The notes below the pieces were generated by a model, which had not been told where the DNA came from, made no database searches, and worked only from the letters and a program-made list of their open reading frames with translations. Both the position numbers and the translations under genes were made by a program. A DNA stretch of 64,000 nt. It comes from Sipunculus nudus. Its lineage: Eukaryota; Annelida; Sipuncula; Golfingiida; Sipunculidae. Shown one piece after another: positions 23,725-35,409 of the stretch. Within the stretch, counting starts at the first letter, position 1. Every line of letters starts with the position of its first letter. The DNA is taken from contig CM049317.1 of the NCBI GenBank assembly GCA_026874595.1, forward strand, positions 53,587,618 through 53,651,617, read 5' to 3'.

Positions 23725-24050
23725 CAGTATAACCCCGTTTCCTTGCCAAAAAGGTGGCGAGAATAAGAGAAAATGATTAATACAGAATAACTCCGTTCCC
23801 TCGCCAAAAGGAGTGAGTTTATAAGACAAATTTTTAAATACAGTTAAACCACATTCATTCACCACAACGTATGAGTGTATAAAACGAATTTTTAAATACG
23901 GAATAACATAAACCCGTATCCTCTCCGGTGGGTGTAAAAGGTGTCTTTTAAATACAGTACAACCCCGTTTCCTCGCCAATAAGGGTGAATGCATAAGACG
24001 AATTGTAAAAAAACAGTACAACACCGTTTTCTCCACAACGTCAAAACCAC
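23725..24050 (+). repeat. 58-bp tandem array, six units
   Basis: Units start at 23725, 23783, 23841, 23899, 23955 and 24014 (spacing 58, 58, 58, 56, 59). The best-preserved unit reads ACAGTACAACCCCGTTTCC then TCGCCAATAAGGGTGA. The unit start CAGTAxAACCCCGTTT resembles pogo/Tigger-type inverted termini, so the array may derive from a transposon end. The long minus-strand frames across it follow from the repeat. Confidence 0.85.
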
Positions 24051-24059
24051 GGGGATCAA

Positions 24060-26580
24060 AAGCTGTTGGTGGTTGTGGCGGACGATTGAGGCATCGAATA
24101 GGAGTGAAAAAAAATTAGTGTAGGAAAATACTGTCGGCATGATTTTATACACCACATAATATATGGGTACATAGGCACTTGGGTACATGATAATGACAAC
24201 TAGGTACTAAGTCATGCAGAATGACAAATATTTAAAAATACTACATGGTTGATGACAGAAAGTGAGCTGACAAACGTTCCAAGGAACGATAAAATGCACA
24301 GAAACTTGGGGCTTACACATTTTTGACGGTAAACTAATTCAGCAAATGTGCGGGATTGCAAATAAAGGAAATCATAATCTATGCCATAATCGTTCGCTGT
24401 TTTATTAGCAGTTAGCGCTTAGGGCCAGTATAGGCAACAGGCCAAGCCTTGAAAGAATGAAAACCGGATTCGCGTCAGTTCGGTCTCACAGTCCCAGGGT
24501 ACTTGGTGTGCTGGCCAAAAGAGTGTCAGGCTTTTCGATGTGGTTGTAATGTGATTAGAATCGACCATAATGAGCTTATTTTCTTCTTGGCCTATATTTA
24601 AATAGGATTTCTTTAAATTTAGGAATAAATTCTTCTTCCCTATACTATTGTATTATATTAAGATTTTTCTCATCTCATCGTTAATGTACAATCTCTCTGT
24701 TTTTTTTATAAGCACACTAGATAACCTGAAATTTTATATTACAAACGCAACAAAGTCACATTTAGAGATATCGTTTCATTTTAATTAATAATTTTATTAA
24801 TGAAATACTAAATTTAATATTTAATTATTCTTTCAAATATAACATTCTTATTAATTCTAAGTTATTCGAACTTGGAGCTATTGTATGCGGTAACATTCAC
24901 TTTAGTAAAATTCCCCCCTTTTTTTTTCTAAAATGACCTTGGTCTTATATTTGTCGTTAAAGATATAAATATCTCTAAGAAATTGTTTACCAGCTAATTT
25001 CATCAAGCTTTAATTTGTTTTTTGGATGCAGATAAAAGCAAGCTGCATGGAGAAACAACCTTCTTTCAAGATTAAGGAATTGAAAGTTTTTACGGTGGTT
25101 ATAGAAGATATTTTGTTTACAAAAAAGAAACCTAGACAATAATCGATATTGACACGCGCCCCTTTCTCCGTGTTACCTGTGACGTCAACACCTGCCATGG
25201 TTAATCTTTCCTAGAGGAACATGTCGTTCACATGAACAGTGACATTGGTATATGAGCCCGTGGGACGACACTGAAATGCCAGGCTTGATACCGTACCGTG
25301 TCACTGTCACGTAGCCGCATCTGTTACCTCTTATTTCATGAAAACTACTATGGATTCCTTGTTTCCGCCAGCTGAGAAAAAGAAATGAAAAAAAATAAAA
25401 AAAAATCAGGAGACCTGTCTGTTATGCCACGCGGGCTCTGAGGTCACAAAATATTCAATACTTACCAGCAAAGGAAACGATCTTTACCAGGACATATGAT
25501 GTCATTCAATATTCAAAAGATAAATAGTTTGATATAATTAATCATTAGCATTGGTGGCGAAGCGAAATATTCATTGGGGGGAGGGGCAAATATTAGACAT
25601 ACATAAATCCAATTTTAACCCTTAACTGTTCAGTTCTTCTATTTTATATTTAGGACGAATACTGGAACTACTTATTTGCGTTGCAAGTAATATCTCATTC
25701 AGGACTTACGGCATAATTATCAAATGTTCAGTGTTAACTATGGAGAGAGTGACTTTTAGGTAAAGTTATTGGAAATAATTAAAACCGAAAGTTAAATCTG
25801 ACACTATATACAGAGTTTTTATTGTACGGTTATCTTATTCTACAAACATTCAAAAGGTTTGCTCGAGGTTGTCTGTGAGGGGAATATCCAGGTGATGTAC
25901 CTCCATTTTACCTACCATATCAAGAATGTCTGGTTTAAAATATGCAGTCAGTTGTTTATTGATTCTTCATGAAAGAACGTAGGTCATAGGAATTTATATT
26001 CTATAGGTACAAGGTAGATTCCTGGTTTTAATCACGTTGCATGTCATGACTTTCTTTGTGTTCATTGTTAATCAATAAATACTTTGGTTTACTTTCTGTA
26101 TAAGGAATAATGGCTTTCATTTAAACACGTATTACCGTCATGATGAGAATTTTCTAAAGAACTTTGCAATTCCGCCTTCAGAATAATATTACATCATATT
26201 TAGTGGGAAAAAAAGATCTGATGTTCAGAACAAACAAACTGGATTTTGGACAGATCCCTCTTTTGCCTTAGATCTTTGGCTTCGCCTACATTTATGTTTA
26301 ATTTTATCACCTTTGGAAAAAATATGGCAAACAATAGCAATTTGCGCCAGAAAAAAATCTGGTTTGTATTGTATCTTAAATATCATCAAAGCCACCATGG
26401 ACATAAAAATGTCACTCGGATCATATCTTTAGGAATATCCTGAATTTTTGTTCCGTCGTACCGCACGTCATCGTTATTTGTCCCCTTCCCTAAAAAAGGT
26501 TTTGGATTTATACGAGGTGACAAAGTCACAGGTTATGCTGTTCAGCTGAGCACGAGGGGCATGGCTCTTGGGGCTTGTTC
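24060..26580. other. AT-rich stretch, no gene recognised
   Basis: No supported gene, RNA gene or repeat. Coding frames are short and lack codon pattern. Confidence 0.5.
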
Positions 26581-26584
26581 CCTT

Positions 26585-26890
26585 CCCAAGGAGGGTAGGC
26601 GTGGGTGTGTGTGTTTGTACACAATATAACTCACACAGTTATAAATGGAATCTCATGAAATTTACTGGGCACATCGGGAATGAAAATTCACAAATGTTTG
26701 TTCACATAAGTCGGTTTGAACATAGGCCGAATATGTGAATGAAAACACATGTCGGGGAACATATATATGCACCAATTAACCTGGGAATATGGGCTAAAAA
26801 GTGAATGAAAACAAAGGGTTGCGGAGTACCCAACATTAAGGACCGCCCACATGGCGGACGCCTGCATTCTCAGGAATGCATATTTATTAT
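26585..26890 (+). mobile_element. Helitron-like CTCCGCC family, copy a (decayed)
   Basis: Shares GTGTGTTTGTxCACAATATAACTC, CACAAATG, AATATGGGC and the 3' segment ATGGCGGAxGCCTGCATTC with copies at 54611, 60559 and 61758. Near the 3' end is a 7-bp stem-loop TGCATTC-TCAG-GAATGCA (26863-26880). The CTAG terminus found in copies b and d is lost here. Confidence 0.6.
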
Positions 26891-27729
26891 GGTTATTTTT
26901 TTAATTTTTTTACTTGTTTTAACATTATTTTCAAAAGAGACTGGCAAAAAGGAATTTCACCACGGTTTAAATTCAGCTATCCATGCAATATTTTGCAACG
27001 GATTATAAACATGAAACAAGTGCTCATCAGCCAGCCCGGTATCCCTGTTATTATGCAAAGTTTTAAAAAATCAGGGCAACCCTCATTTACAATATTTATG
27101 AAGAGTTTTAAAATTTGACGGCGAATGGTCCACTATGAGTAGCCTTCATATTAAATATATTCTCAATATGGGTAGCATAGATTGACGTTGAAGTTGATAA
27201 ACTTTTATTAATCTAGGTTAGATTATCAGTTGAATGGTGATAATGGTAGAATCTCTTAGAGAGAAAAAGAATGCAAGTTTCATAGTATTTTGAAATTAAT
27301 ATATATCATATGTAATCAGTCATACTAAAGAAATTCGGTATCATTTTATATATTTTCAGACCACAACAATGAAAGCGAGTACTACAGTAAGACTTATTTC
27401 AATCTGATGGAACCACCTCGAATAAATTTCATAGAAAAGCCAAAGCCCCATTTCTAAACAATATTTACCTGGAAAATAAAAGAAAAACAGGTAGATGGAG
27501 GGCCGGCTTCATGAAACATGTTACACAGGGTCATAAATTCAAAGTTTATAACTTTGTAAATAAGTCAATTAAACAAAGTTGTTTTGTTTCGTTAAAAATA
27601 CAACAAAGCTATTCGGCAAACTTGGAAGAAATAATCAATAAATTATCTGCATAATTTAACAAACGGTTGGCACATGTCACTTTTTGTCAGGTTTCGGATA
27701 AACGTTCAAAAGAAGATGGGGAAACATTG

Positions 27730-27757
27730 ACAGATCTAAAGTGGCGCCACCTACAAT
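27730..27757. repeat. solitary GTGGCGCCACC box
   Basis: AGTGGCGCCACCTACA lies outside any array. It is probably a relic of the GGTGGCGCCACC repeat family; no flanking array sequence is recognisable. Confidence 0.45.
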
Positions 27758-27806
27758 TTAAGAAGCGGATTTTAGGATACCCTTAGACAACCACCATGTT
27801 ATTCAG

Positions 27807-27959
27807 TTAATCTGATCCCAGCAGTGCCTTCATGTAATGACTACTGGTTGGCTCTCGTCCAGATTCGTCGACAAACCAGTAACTCCCAGCATTGATGTGG
27901 TTGATGAAAGCCACCTTTAAAGTAAAAATCGTTGTACAGCAACGACATGAGAACAGCAT
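27807..27959 (-). CDS. small open frame, possible exon, unknown
   Basis: A 50-codon minus-strand frame from ATG (27957-27959) to TAA (27807-27809). The last ~33 codons have balanced, protein-like composition including SYWFVDESGREP and SSHYMKALLGSD, unlike the low-complexity frames nearby. The AG at the end of an ACTTTAAAG tract just before GTGGCTTTC is a possible acceptor, so the real exon may begin inside this frame. I recognise no family. Local GC is higher than the flanks. It could equally be a fragment of an unrecognised element. Confidence 0.22.
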   Translation of the reverse strand: MLFSCRCCTTIFTLKVAFINHINAGSYWFVDESGREPTSSHYMKALLGSD

Positions 27960-30727
27960 GGTCGACCGGCCAACCCTGCTACACCCACTAGTCTGCCCCT
28001 AAGCTGGCCCGACTCGCCATTTGTCTCTATGGATCCCTACATTCCTAAGCATATAATGTTCCGGCTGTCCACCCCTGAATCCAGCCATTGGTCACCCCCG
28101 GTTACAACAAATTAACTTGAATTCACTCCTACACCGAGCAATACATATTCCGGATATCCTCAAATGCATAAACGGTACAAATGTTATAAAAAGATGCTAA
28201 AGTATGTCTTATTTTTGCATCCGCATTGTATTTTGTTTAATATAATTAAAATTTATATGCCAGCAGATTTATTAAAGTTGTATCTGTCAGTGATGCAATG
28301 CATTTTCAAATCTAATTTCTTGATAAGTGCTTCATAGTTGCACTGAAATTTGACTTTGACCTCGATCTTTGCTTTAATTTGCTAGCATATTCTCTTTATT
28401 TTATGCAAATGCAAACATGATTCGATTCTAAGTAAAGAAGTAGTGTTTAAGTTGTATCTTAGCATGTTCATTTTTCAATGGCCCATAAATCTAATGGAGT
28501 AATGGAGTATTTCAATAAAATGATTGTATCTGCTCAACCTTTGATCACATTCCTGCCAACTAGATGATCTTTAAACAATTACTATCACGTGTAATTTTTT
28601 TTTTCAGGTAAATTTTCATAAAAAATACATTAAAAGCAATATTTGTTAAATTAATTATAATTGATTTTTTTTCAAAGCCATTGATTTTCATATCTGTTCC
28701 TTTCTTCATTGGCCTCTCACATTTTGACATCAGTAATCAATGAATGGATTACTTCCATGGATTACACCCAACATAATCAAAATTTTGCACATTGCACACT
28801 TATATGCAAAATTTTACCTAAAATTACACAAAATCATTTAATCATACTGAGTATATGCTTACTAATATTATCTTTTTTTTTAATCAGAATCCTTTTCCTA
28901 TGTAACATGTAAATTAATTGAAACAGGACGGAAATAGGAAAATTAACATTAGAAATAATAGACATAATACATATTTAGGCTAATAAGTAAAATAATAAGT
29001 AAATATGTTCTTGTGTAATTTTTCTAGTGTAATAATACACTCATTAACACAAAAACTCACTGCCCTAATTTCTATAACCTGTCTGTATTTTTTTTTTATA
29101 AAAAAAATATTTTAAACTTACGTTACTTTTTATCAGATTTGGTTATATTTTGCCCAAAATTCTTTACCCTTTCTGCAAAGAGCTAAATGATCAATAGGTC
29201 TATTTATATTATGAATAATTTCACTAAGTTTTTCAAATATGCATATTTATGAATATTATCTCACGGAATATGCACAGTTCATCGATTCAACAGGCAAAAG
29301 TACTCCAGTATCAAGTCCAAAAAATTTCTTTTGGCGAAGAAAACAGTTTTCTAATGTTAACCCTGCCCATAAAACCTGTTTCATCATGTAGCCCGAGTTT
29401 TAATATGACCGTCATTCCTCCAGAATGGCGGAAGAAAAAAATGGAAACATCGATTTTTTGGAAACGTTATGGTCCATGTTTGGAGAAAATATATTTGCAA
29501 GAAAACCTTTATAAAGTGGACAGAATGATATAACCGTATAAAATAGCTTGTGCTGAATCGGTGTTTTTCTTTAAAGCCCAGTTGTTAAACAGACAAAAAA
29601 AAACGAATATTTGGCAGGGAGTGAGTTGTCATTGAAAATTGGTTATAAATATCCAAGGCAACAAGTATGTAAGTAAAGTAATGGGAAGATCGTTGGCTCT
29701 TTCATTGTTGGTGATTGTTTTGTTATGTCTGTCGCGCTCAAGCCTTGAACAACAAATTACATGTACACACAATACCTGAAAGACGATATAAATTTAATTC
29801 GTAAGGTCTGACAGGAGTTACACAAATAGCGGGAACAACACAACTGAAAAAAATATTGGAAACTGAAAACAGTGCGGCAATTGTCACGTTGAAAACTTAC
29901 ACTTGTGACACTGCAGGCATTATGAAAACCATTGTATTTATTATATACCACGCATATATTACAGGCCTTAATCTTGCTGTTTCATGCAATCAGCATAAGT
30001 TATATCTATAACTTGTAGTATATATATACATACATACATATCAAAGTAGCCAAACAAAGCATTTTATCAGACATACGATTCTGATTTTCATCAAGCATAC
30101 ATATAGCTCATATAAAATCTTAAATTCGGCCTTGAATTATGCAAATTTGGCCAGTACGTCACAAACACGTTATGCAAACACTGGCATGGTCGTTCATTGA
30201 TTTAATTGTCCTACACACCCCACGGCACCATTCTATTAAGTTTGAAAGCTTGACCCTCACGCACTCACCATTAAAGACTAATTACTTTGGCGGGTGGTAG
30301 TTTAACCATGTTGGCTAGCGATATACAGATTCATTAGACCTTCGTCCTTCGGGATACAAGCTAATGGGAATCAGATCAAAGCTTTCAGTAACAGGGCTGC
30401 TCCAATGACCAAATGCTTCTACTGACCATTACTTACTGTCCAGAAGTTGCGCTCTGACCGTAATTAGGTAATGCTGGTGACGGCAGATAAGAGCAACCCT
30501 GCCCCGTGAGGGAGCTGACACAAGCGTGTGTGCTGAGGGTTCAGGCAACATCGTAATGGTTGGCGAGACGACACCATGTACCGAGATGTCCTCCAAAGGT
30601 TTGAATGTTATAATCATGTTTAACAAGATAAGGTATTTCTTAAAATCAACATGGTGAATCTAATGTTATAAGTGCAACTATTTTATCACTGTAAAATAAT
30701 GTGAATTCATAAAGTAAGAAATATATT

Positions 30728-30730
<3 letters not shown>
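27960..30730. other. long AT-rich stretch, no gene recognised
   Basis: A C-rich patch at 27985-28130 and an 86-94 codon frame near 29249-29533 show no domain. Nothing else can be supported. Confidence 0.45.

Positions 30731-30732
<2 letters not shown>

Positions 30733-30779
<47 letters not shown>
30733..30779. repeat. (AT)n microsatellite
   Basis: About 46 bp; supplies the TA target at the left end of the pogo-type element. Confidence 0.96.
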
Positions 30780-30783
<4 letters not shown>

Positions 30784-31762
30784 AGAACGCCTGCTTAAGG
30801 CCACGCCTCAATAACGGTCAATACGTCTATAACGGTCAGATTTTCCGGTCCCGAATTTTCGACCGTTATATTTCATAATCATTTTGTTGTCTATTACGGT
30901 CACTCCTGTATTCCGTATTACGACCAGATCTCTTGGTCCCGGAGGCCGGGACACGCCTCAATTACGGTCAGGGGCATTGACTCTGTGACATAGGCTCAAC
31001 AAATCGAGCGGCCACTTCTGACCTCAATATCATTACACAAGTGTCCGCTCTCACATATTCCTGACTGTCAATGAGTGCCTGGATAAAGGTAACCACTCGA
31101 CCGTAACTGAGTTGTTTGAAACGTAGCCAGCGTCGTACTACCCCACTCAGCCTCATTAGTATGCACAATTGTAAGGCATATGTTCCAACCTGCGTGTATG
31201 TCTAGATATCAGTCATGCGAGCCTGATCTCAATCATAGTGTTTGTCATTTAATTATCGAATGACAACCAGCGGGTCCCGAAGATTATGTCATCAGAAAAA
31301 AAAAGAAGTTAGGCTAACTGTACATCTTTAAACTTTCTTTAATATCCTTGTGAACACATACATCAAACGAAAACAGTGCGGCAAACATCGCAAATTTACT
31401 CATACATGAATAATTATGAATGCAAAATAAATATTGTTACATGTATAAAATGTTACGCATACTCTGTCCCAATCACCAAGAATAGACATGAACGTGCTCT
31501 CAAAGAAAAGGTAGATCTGATCAGGAAGAGTGACGGGAAAAGCAGCCGACAGCTAGCAGAAATATTTCAATTTTTATTGATAACAGTAGTTATACTAATA
31601 CTGCGTATAAACGTTTATTTTGTTGAACGTAAAAAATGATTTGAACTTGGTTTCGTGTTACATTTTAACCCCCCTATCCTGGTCAAGTCCTGTATAACGG
31701 CCACTCCTGTATTAAGGCCACTTTCTTCCAGTCCCGATGGTGACCGTAATACAGGCGTTATA

Positions 31763-31765
<3 letters not shown>
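30780..31765 (+). mobile_element. pogo/Tigger-type transposon, internally deleted
   Basis: Left end CAATAGAACGCCTGC then TTAAGGCCAC. Right end, reverse-complemented, CAGTATAACGCCTGT then ATTACGGTCAC. These inverted repeats are flanked by TA on both sides, with (TA)n runs outside, as expected for Tc1/mariner-superfamily insertion. Subterminal TAACGGTC/TTACGGTC words repeat inside the left end. Total 986 bp, against roughly 2-3 kb for complete Tigger elements. It contains a helix-turn-helix fragment but no DDE domain. Confidence 0.82.
31484..31567 (+). pseudogene. pogo/Tigger transposase N-terminal HTH fragment
   Basis: About 28 residues including ALKEKVDLIRKSDGKSSRQL then AEIF. This matches the first helices of the CENP-B/pogo N-terminal helix-turn-helix, pattern (S/L)xxEKxxLI...GKSxRxLAexF, which binds transposon DNA. 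The frame then runs into unrelated sequence, and the second HTH and DDE catalytic core are missing. It reads toward the right terminus, so the deletion probably joined the 5' part of the gene to the 3' inverted repeat. Confidence 0.7.

Positions 31766-31836
<71 letters not shown>
31766..31836. repeat. (TA)n microsatellite
   Basis: About 71 bp of TA at the right flank of the pogo-type element. Confidence 0.97.
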
Positions 31837-31838
<2 letters not shown>

Positions 31839-31839
31839 A

Positions 31840-32430
31840 CACATACATAAAACATTCCCTTAAGATGACGGGAAGGCAAATCTTTAGGCAAAGTGATAAA
31901 TTAACGTTTTTTTTAGTCTCGTAAGCCTTTTTAAAGAATTTAAAGCGCCTTCCCTCCCTAGTATTGTTATCTCGTTAAGAAATAAACGAACCCAGTCGTC
32001 TTGATTTAATTATAAGGACTTCTTGTCCTTCTGTGCCTTAAATGTATACCAACAGCAAAAGAAAAAAAATAATGGGTCAAAGAATAAATATTTACTGGTC
32101 TGTGTATCCCGTTTTGCTTCCGATTTACTCAGAGAAATCACCCCTAAATAATTTCGGATTTCATTTTTTTCCATTAATTGATAAAAATATTTATCAATAA
32201 GATAGCTTCAACGTTTAGGTTATGTATGAAAATACTATGCAATAATCATTATGATACAAAATGAAACTAATTTGCATATTAATGTCGAAATTTAGTGACA
32301 AACAAAGGAGTTTCTATATTTTAAAGCACACATTATTTCTTTAGAATTTGTGAAGGACAATGAGTAAACGAATGCCTGACATTTTTTTTCAATGACTATC
32401 CATCGATATGTAAAAAAAAAATTAATTGTT
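31840..32430. other. AT-rich stretch, nothing recognised
   Basis: No feature supported. Confidence 0.5.
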
Positions 32431-32433
32431 TTC

Positions 32434-33017
32434 TGTCCCACTTGAGGCGACAGGACCCCCGCTTTGACAAGCTACAACAACTTGACCTTTACCTGACGTC
32501 AAGCTGCCGACATCAGGCGACACAATCGTCACCACAAAAGGGCAATCACCTACGACAACCTATGACCACACCTACGACAACTTACGACCACACTGGCGAC
32601 AACCTAAGACACCTGATTCATATGCTACGTCCACCCCCCCCCCCCCCCCCCCCCACACAAACACACAACCTACGAAGAGTTTCGACCCTGTACTGTTTGA
32701 GAAGCCAGAGACAAGGATGGTCCTTGTATCAAGTAACGACAACCCTCGACAGCACCTACGACACCATACGTCACCTAGCGGCAGCCTACGACAGCACCTA
32801 CGCCAGTAGAAGACAGACTACGCTCACTGGCTTCAAACAAGCTATCGCCTGAGAAATTTGAACATGTTGAATATCCAGCGGCGACAGGTAAGAGGCCACG
32901 CGTTTTTGGGTGACTTTGGGCGACTACTGCCGACCATACAATCGACACCCTGACGACCATGAGGCGACAGCTTGGTCGCCTGTAGTTGTCTGAATTAATA
33001 GTCGCCTAAGTGAGACA
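32434..33017. mobile_element. 584-bp TIR element rich in GTCGCC/CTACGACA
   Basis: Left end TGTCCCACTTGAGGCGAC, right end (reverse-complemented) TGTCTCACTTAGGCGAC: 17-18 bp inverted repeats with one mismatch and one indel. The interior is packed with imperfect CTACGACAA / ACCTACGAC and GGCGAC words and a 21-C homopolymer (32634-32654). The composition differs sharply from the flanks. No transposase frame. It is a non-autonomous DNA transposon of undetermined superfamily; no target-site duplication is clear. Confidence 0.65.
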
Positions 33018-33366
33018 TTACACTTGTTTTACCTTATTTTTTCTGATTTTTTATTGTAGTCCATGTAGGGTCATATTGAAATATTTTTTTTTATTTATGT
33101 TCGCAATACCTGGAATACTAGAAGGGGTTAACCATTAAATAAATTCTTTAGAAATATATTATTATATAAGTTAAAGTGATTTAAAAGTAATATTTACTCA
33201 AAGGAATTTTGTCTCACAGGGCAGAACACAGGGGTTTTGTCTCAATGAGCAAAATATAAGCAATAGTTTTTATCTGTCATGTATATGGATTGACGAAGCC
33301 GCATCAAGTACGACTGCCATGGAAAAAAACCCCTAAATTTGAGATTTAAATGCTGTTGACGAATTT

Positions 33367-33370
<4 letters not shown>

Positions 33371-33435
<65 letters not shown>
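33371..33435. repeat. (GA)n microsatellite
   Basis: About 65 bp of alternating GA, the only long GA run in the window. Confidence 0.97.
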
Positions 33436-33438
<3 letters not shown>

Positions 33439-33439
33439 T

Positions 33440-35226
33440 GGTCAAAATCCAGTGCCGCTGCGAGTACCATGTTCGCAGAATTTGTATGTGTATCTGCCAG
33501 GTAATAAAATCATAATAATCATGAACAGGTAGACTCGTTGAACAGGCCATGATCTAAAATTCCATAAAATATTTCGACAAACTTCCTGCTGTTTCGTCAT
33601 TTGGAGCTGTTTATTTATGTTCCATGTCAGTTGCTTAGGTGTTTCGAATAGTCAGGCGACAATAGGACGACAGACAGAATGACAATGCAACCTCCTAGGG
33701 TGGTAACCGCTCATGTCGAGAAATCCAAGGTCAAGTCTCGAATTTCATATAATTATAAAATAAGTTGTGCTGACTTTTACGCTTGTTGTAGGTTTTATTT
33801 TATCCTAAATGAACAGCTTAACCAGTTAGAAGAACGGAGTAATGCTAAGCCATCACAACTGATTTAAAGCCATGGAGGTTCCGCAGGGGGTCACTCGCTA
33901 TCTTTCTTTCTCAGTAAGCGTAAATGCATTCTGGTAATGGTTTCAGCTACCCCCCCCCCCCCCCGCAATCTTTGTTTAAGGATGCCACCAGCCAGAAAAA
34001 CAGTGAACCAATCAGAAACCCAAAGTATAGGACGCGACCTGCGCGTGAAACATTGTCCGCCGACATTATTCACGTATTCACTTAAATCGGATTATTGTGT
34101 TTTTTTTATAGTTACAGGCCTGTTTAAATATTTTGGGATATACTGGTATCAATATAAAATTTTATTTCCATGCATGTGCGCAACTTAATTCCAAGCTACT
34201 GTACGTCACGTAATCGTTCTGTAAAATTACAGTCTTCAGAAAAAAAACCTGTCCCCTTGGTCTTTAAGTGATTGTAAACAGCTTTTTAAGAGCCTAGAAA
34301 AGTAAAAACCGCCATAACCTGGTGTACGTGCGAGTCTGCAGAAATAACAAGTGAGAACAACATTGTTTTTTTTCTTCAGGTCCATACATTTCAGACATCT
34401 ACGGTAATCTAAGACGTCAAAGAGACGTAATAATTTTGTCTGAAATCCAGTTCTGTGACATAGGAATGAAGGATTTTTATTAAGCTCGTCATTCCTTTTC
34501 TGTGGTTAGACTTGAGGATTGACACAAACACAACATTGCACAACACCCTATTAATGGTAATAAACAGCAGAATGACATAGCACAGTATCAAGGCTATGTT
34601 GTGTAAGCTAAATTAAGGGACGAATCTTTCTGGACTGATCGAGGTATCAGTAACCAACAGTGGCAGTATTAATAGCTTAATATCTAATAACTAAAGGTGA
34701 CAGCATGCACCATAACATTGATTTTTGCTGGCGTTGCTGCATATCTTTTATTCTCACCTCAAGGATTGTCGCCTTATCAACAGAACAGATCCAGAGCCTT
34801 CTGTCACAGTCAAAGAAACATTTTCTGAGTTACTGAATAGAGGAGAAAGAAATTTAGCCTTGGGTGTCTGTTTTTTTGTTCACAGAGACGATACTTGCCG
34901 GGCTTCTGGCAAAGATACTCATAATGTGACTAAAAACAGCTGCTGTCTCAACCAAATAAACCATCCTTAATGGTATTAATTTTATGGAAAACTTTTGAAC
35001 CTGCAACATTAAATGTGTTGTCTCCCTAATTATCAAGGAAACAGAAAGCAAGAGCTATTGAGGTAGACTTAAGATGTTTAAAAATTTACATTCTATATAT
35101 CTTAATCCTTGATTATATATGATGTATCGGCGACCGATTAAAGGTTGGGTTGCGGGCGTATAGAGCTAGGATATGAGCAGACAAGAAAGTATAAATAAAA
35201 CTATCAGGAAACAATACAATTTTCAA
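33440..35226. other. no gene recognised; one C run
   Basis: Contains (C)15 at 33950-33964. Frames near 33937-34188 and 34725-34970 lack domains and are not called. Confidence 0.45.
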
Positions 35227-35405
35227 TGGCACTCATTGGAGCGCATACCTCCGCCAAGGAGAAACACTTCTCCTGAATCCGCCACTTTAACTCATGTACC
35301 ATTCCTCGGTACAGTTTCGGGTCAATCAGAGAAAGCACACATAAACAACAAACCAAGCAACAACATACAAACACGGGATGAAAACTTACATTCGCGGAGG
35401 TACTC
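35227..35405 (-). mobile_element. short dispersed element with CCTCCGCC/GGCGGAGG ends
   Basis: Read on the minus strand it starts near ACCTCCGCGAATG, has TGTTTGTATGTTGTTGCTTG, and ends CTTGGCGGAGGTATGCGCTC then CAATGAGTGCC. The ending recurs as fragments at 13708-13725 and 20133-20160. I associate this ending (GGCGGAGGTATGCxCTxxxxGAGTGCC) with a short element widespread in animals; class not determined. Confidence 0.55.
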
Positions 35406-35409
35406 ATTG

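Noticed and set aside
23692-24188. Minus-strand frames of 98-114 codons
   Set aside because: They follow the 58-bp tandem array; no domain.
30968-31168. 66-codon minus frame inside the pogo-type element as a transposase C-terminus
   Set aside because: No DDE-domain motif is visible, and the frame opposes the helix-turn-helix fragment.
33350-33550. Arg-Glu or Ser-Leu repeat peptides
   Set aside because: Artefact of the (GA)n run.
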